Under the pieces are notes generated by a model that saw nothing but the letters and a program-made list of their open reading frames with translations, had not been told where the DNA came from and did not search any database. Below are positions 61,802 through 64,000 of a stretch of 64,000 bases of DNA, piece after piece. Origin of the DNA: Competibacter_A sp002352125 (lineage in GTDB: Bacteria; Pseudomonadota; Gammaproteobacteria; Competibacterales; Competibacteraceae); NCBI GenBank assembly GCA_035441325.1, contig DAOROA010000011.1, forward strand, positions 21,558 through 85,557, read 5' to 3'. The position numbers and the translations under genes are program-made. Each line of letters opens with the position of its first letter. Positions within the stretch are counted from its first letter, which is position 1.

Positions 61802-63634
61802 ATGGGAATTTACCGAAAACTCTACGATATTCTCGATGCCCGGGAGCGCTGGCTGACCCTACTGGTGTTCATATTGCTATTGACGGTTGCCCTGGTTGAG
61901 ACCGCTGGCGTGGCCTCGATCATGCCGTTCATGGCGGTATTGTCAAACCCGGAAGTCGTCGAAACCAACCGATACCTAGCCAAGATCTACCAGATGCTGG
62001 CATTTGAATCCAAGGAAAATTTTCTCTTCTTTTTAGGACTCGGATTTCTAGTTATCACAGTAGGTTCATTGGCGTTGCGAGCCTTCGCCTTTTGGGCAAT
62101 TTACCGCTTTGCGCAGCTTAGAAATTACGCATTGGCCTACCGTCTGTTGCGAGGGTATCTATACAGGCCTTATGAATGGTTTCTGAGTCAGCATAGCGGT
62201 GTGCTGGGCGCTTCGGTGCTAGAGGAAGCTAGCAAGGGGGTCAATGGCGTTCTTTTCCCTGCACTGCTACTAATTTCGCACAGCCTAGTAGTGATTTTCC
62301 TGTTGGCGCTCATGATGATGGTAGATTCCCTGCTCGCCATATCGATTGCGCTGGTGCTGGGTATCTCGTATCTAAGTTTATTCGTGATGGTCCGTCGTTA
62401 TCTGCGCCGCGTTGGCCAGGAACGCCACAAGGCAAATCAGCAACGATTCAAGGTAGCCCAGGAGGCGTTTGGAGGGATCAAAGATGTCAAGGTCGCTGGC
62501 CTTGAAGAAGTTTTCTTGGAACGTTTTCGGGTACCATCTCTACAAATGGCACGCCGCGAGGTGGCAGCTAAATTAGTGTCAGAGCTACCTTCATATGCAA
62601 TGCAAGCTGTAGTCTTTGGTGGGATCATCATCGTATTGTTGTATTTCCTATCCAGCCGTGGTGGTCTACAAGAGGCGCTTGTAGTTTTCTCGTTCTATGC
62701 CTTCGCTGGTTACCGACTGATGCCTGCGTTGCAGGCAATCTATAGCAACTTCTCTGAAATGCGATTTCATGCTGTCGTGCTCGATAGCATCTATCAAGAT
62801 CTTCGGTTGACGTACCTCAATAGCACCATGCCGGAAAATAAAGATGGCCCGGGAGAATTAGAATCTTTGGGCTTACGCGAGGCGTTACAGTTCAAAAATA
62901 TATCTTATCGTTATCCATCCGCGCAACGACAAGCCTTGACGAAAGTCAGCCTGAAGATCCCGGCGTATACGACGGTTGGCTTGGTCGGCCCGACCGGTTC
63001 CGGAAAGACAACTTTGGTCGACCTAATTCTCTGTCTGCTGCAACCTGAAGAGGGTGAATTGTTTGTTGATGGCCTACCCATCACTCTAAGTCTGTACCGA
63101 TCTTGGCAGCGCAGTATCGGTTATGTACCGCAACAGATTTACCTGTCAGATGATACCGTTAGTAGAAATATCGCCTTTGGAGTGCCACCGGACCGGATCG
63201 ATCAAGAGGGGGTTGAGCGGGCGGCCAAGGTTGCCAATCTACATGATTTTGTGGCTGCAGAGTTGCCTGATGGTTACAATACTCTGGTAGGGGAACGTGG
63301 TGTCCGCCTGTCAGGCGGGCAGCGCCAACGTATCGGTATCGCTCGCGCGCTCTACCGCGATCCCGATTTGCTAATCTTGGACGAAGCCACCAGCGCGTTG
63401 GATAATTTAACCGAACAGGCAGTGATGGATGCTGTGCATAACTTGGGCAACAAGAAAACCATTATCATCATCGCTCATCGCCTGAGTACAGTACGGGAAT
63501 GCAACCAAATCTTTTATCTCGAACAAGGCCAGGTAAGCGCGGTGGGAACATACGATGATCTACTAGCGAATAACTCGAAGTTTCGCCGATTAGCAGGCGT
63601 TGTTAATTCTACTTTGTCAGATTCATGTATTTGA
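61802..63634 (+). CDS. ABC exporter, fused membrane and ATPase domains
   Basis: 610 residues, type IV (MsbA-like) half-transporter. Six TM helices lie in about 1-320 (first: LTLLVFILLLTVALVETAGVASIM). The ATPase has Walker A GPTGSGKTT (G396-K402), signature LSGGQRQRIGIARAL (503 on), Walker B LLILDEATSALD (D527-E528) and the switch His in IIIAHRLST. It probably works as a homodimer. Relatives export lipids, peptides and polysaccharide intermediates; here it may export the product of the megasynthase locus, though the IS remnant separates it from those genes. Confidence 0.88.
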   Translation: MGIYRKLYDILDARERWLTLLVFILLLTVALVETAGVASIMPFMAVLSNPEVVETNRYLAKIYQMLAFESKENFLFFLGLGFLVITVGSLALRAFAFWAIYRFAQLRNYALAYRLLRGYLYRPYEWFLSQHSGVLGASVLEEASKGVNGVLFPALLLISHSLVVIFLLALMMMVDSLLAISIALVLGISYLSLFVMVRRYLRRVGQERHKANQQRFKVAQEAFGGIKDVKVAGLEEVFLERFRVPSLQMARREVAAKLVSELPSYAMQAVVFGGIIIVLLYFLSSRGGLQEALVVFSFYAFAGYRLMPALQAIYSNFSEMRFHAVVLDSIYQDLRLTYLNSTMPENKDGPGELESLGLREALQFKNISYRYPSAQRQALTKVSLKIPAYTTVGLVGPTGSGKTTLVDLILCLLQPEEGELFVDGLPITLSLYRSWQRSIGYVPQQIYLSDDTVSRNIAFGVPPDRIDQEGVERAAKVANLHDFVAAELPDGYNTLVGERGVRLSGGQRQRIGIARALYRDPDLLILDEATSALDNLTEQAVMDAVHNLGNKKTIIIIAHRLSTVRECNQIFYLEQGQVSAVGTYDDLLANNSKFRRLAGVVNSTLSDSCI

Positions 63635-63940
63635 ATTTGGCTCAATGTTAATTATGGTCAGTTCGATAGGTCAGATAACCAGCAGTTCCAACAGGGGCCT
63701 GAGCAGGCCGTTGCCCCCCGGATGCGGGAACTAGAAGAGGCCCCTAGGTAGAGCGATAATTTTTCTTGCGACAGGAGCGCAGCAGCGACTAAAAGCCCCC
63801 AGCAGCGTTGATATAGATATCTATGGAAGATAGAGCCGCCTTCGGCACGAGCGTACTCGCCCCGTGCTAAGGCACACGGCGCAGTGGCCAAAACCCTATT
63901 CTGTCAACTGGCTGTAGAGTCGTATTTACCGGTGTGAACT
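63635..63940. other. Intergenic stretch, nothing convincing
   Basis: About 300 bases after the exporter. Only a 77-codon minus-strand frame without recognisable similarity was seen. A short GTGC/GCAC hairpin lies near 63870. No terminator with a U tract was found. Confidence 0.35.
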
Positions 63941-63944
63941 CGTG

Positions 63945-64000
63945 TACTAAAGTGGACCCCGGAAAATGGACCAGGGGCTTAGATAGAATGCCACGCAGCG
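63945..64000 (+). mobile_element. Possible left end of an insertion sequence, cut by the window
   Basis: The bases around 63950-63975 (AAAGTGGACCCCGGAAAATGGACC) look like the GGACC-containing ends of IS3-type elements, and an ATG at 63988 begins MPRS, which could be the start of an OrfA transposase. Only 56 bases are available, so this is a weak call. Confidence 0.25.

Overview
The window is high-GC and densely coding, and reads as a denitrifying, sensor-rich proteobacterium. The dctB/dctD-type two-component pair, alaA, a narK fusion followed by narK and narGHJI, molybdenum-cofactor genes, an FNR-type promoter and genes of the XrtA/PEP-CTERM (exosortase A) type all fit a gammaproteobacterium. 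A Competibacter-like genome is possible, but that is only an impression. No rRNA, tRNA or CRISPR array was seen.

Layout. 1-9.2 kb is signalling: a CheB-CheR-PAS fusion cut by the left edge, a PAS hybrid histidine kinase, a DODA-type dioxygenase, and a dctB/dctD pair with ATGA overlap. 9.2-20.7 kb is mixed metabolism: a DOMON-like protein, alaA, an A+T-richer patch (11.1-13.2 kb) with a serine hydrolase divergent from a deaminase-fold protein, an AhpD-like protein, lhgO, a REC-PAS-sigma54 activator, a glycerophosphodiesterase, and a convergent HdeA-like plus Tat-exported FAD oxidoreductase pair. 20.9-35.9 kb is a complete nitrate-respiration locus: an FNR-type promoter, narK1-narK2 fusion, second narK, narG-narH-narJ-narI, a terminator, then a PpiC-type isomerase, mobB and moeA.

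36.2-63.6 kb is the most interesting part: a mosaic biosynthetic locus. XrtA-type genes (polysaccharide deacetylase, asparagine-synthase-like amidotransferase, ACP, acyl-AMP ligase, FemAB-like transferase, two alpha/beta hydrolases) surround a small discrete fatty-acid set (KAS III, a Y-x3-K ketoreductase, a second ACP, a FabZ-like dehydratase, a Y-x6-K FabL-like enoyl reductase), an NAD-synthetase-like ligase and a GNAT-like protein. They lead into one 10.9-kb gene for a 3630-residue hybrid synthetase whose read order is A-PCP-KS-(decayed AT)-AT-ACP-aminotransferase-C-A-PCP. A methyltransferase and an ABC exporter follow, separated by the corpse of an IS5-type transposase.

How it may work together (inference): the discrete enzymes build or load an acyl group, the megasynthase makes a beta-amino, malonate-extended aminoacyl chain (as in iturin/mycosubtilin-type AMT modules), the separate hydrolases release or edit it, the methyltransferase and amide-forming ligases tailor it, and the exporter moves it out. 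The first AT is a degenerate duplicate lacking its Ser and lid subdomain, which makes the synthetase structurally unusual. Domain, motif and start calls were read by eye; no searches were run.
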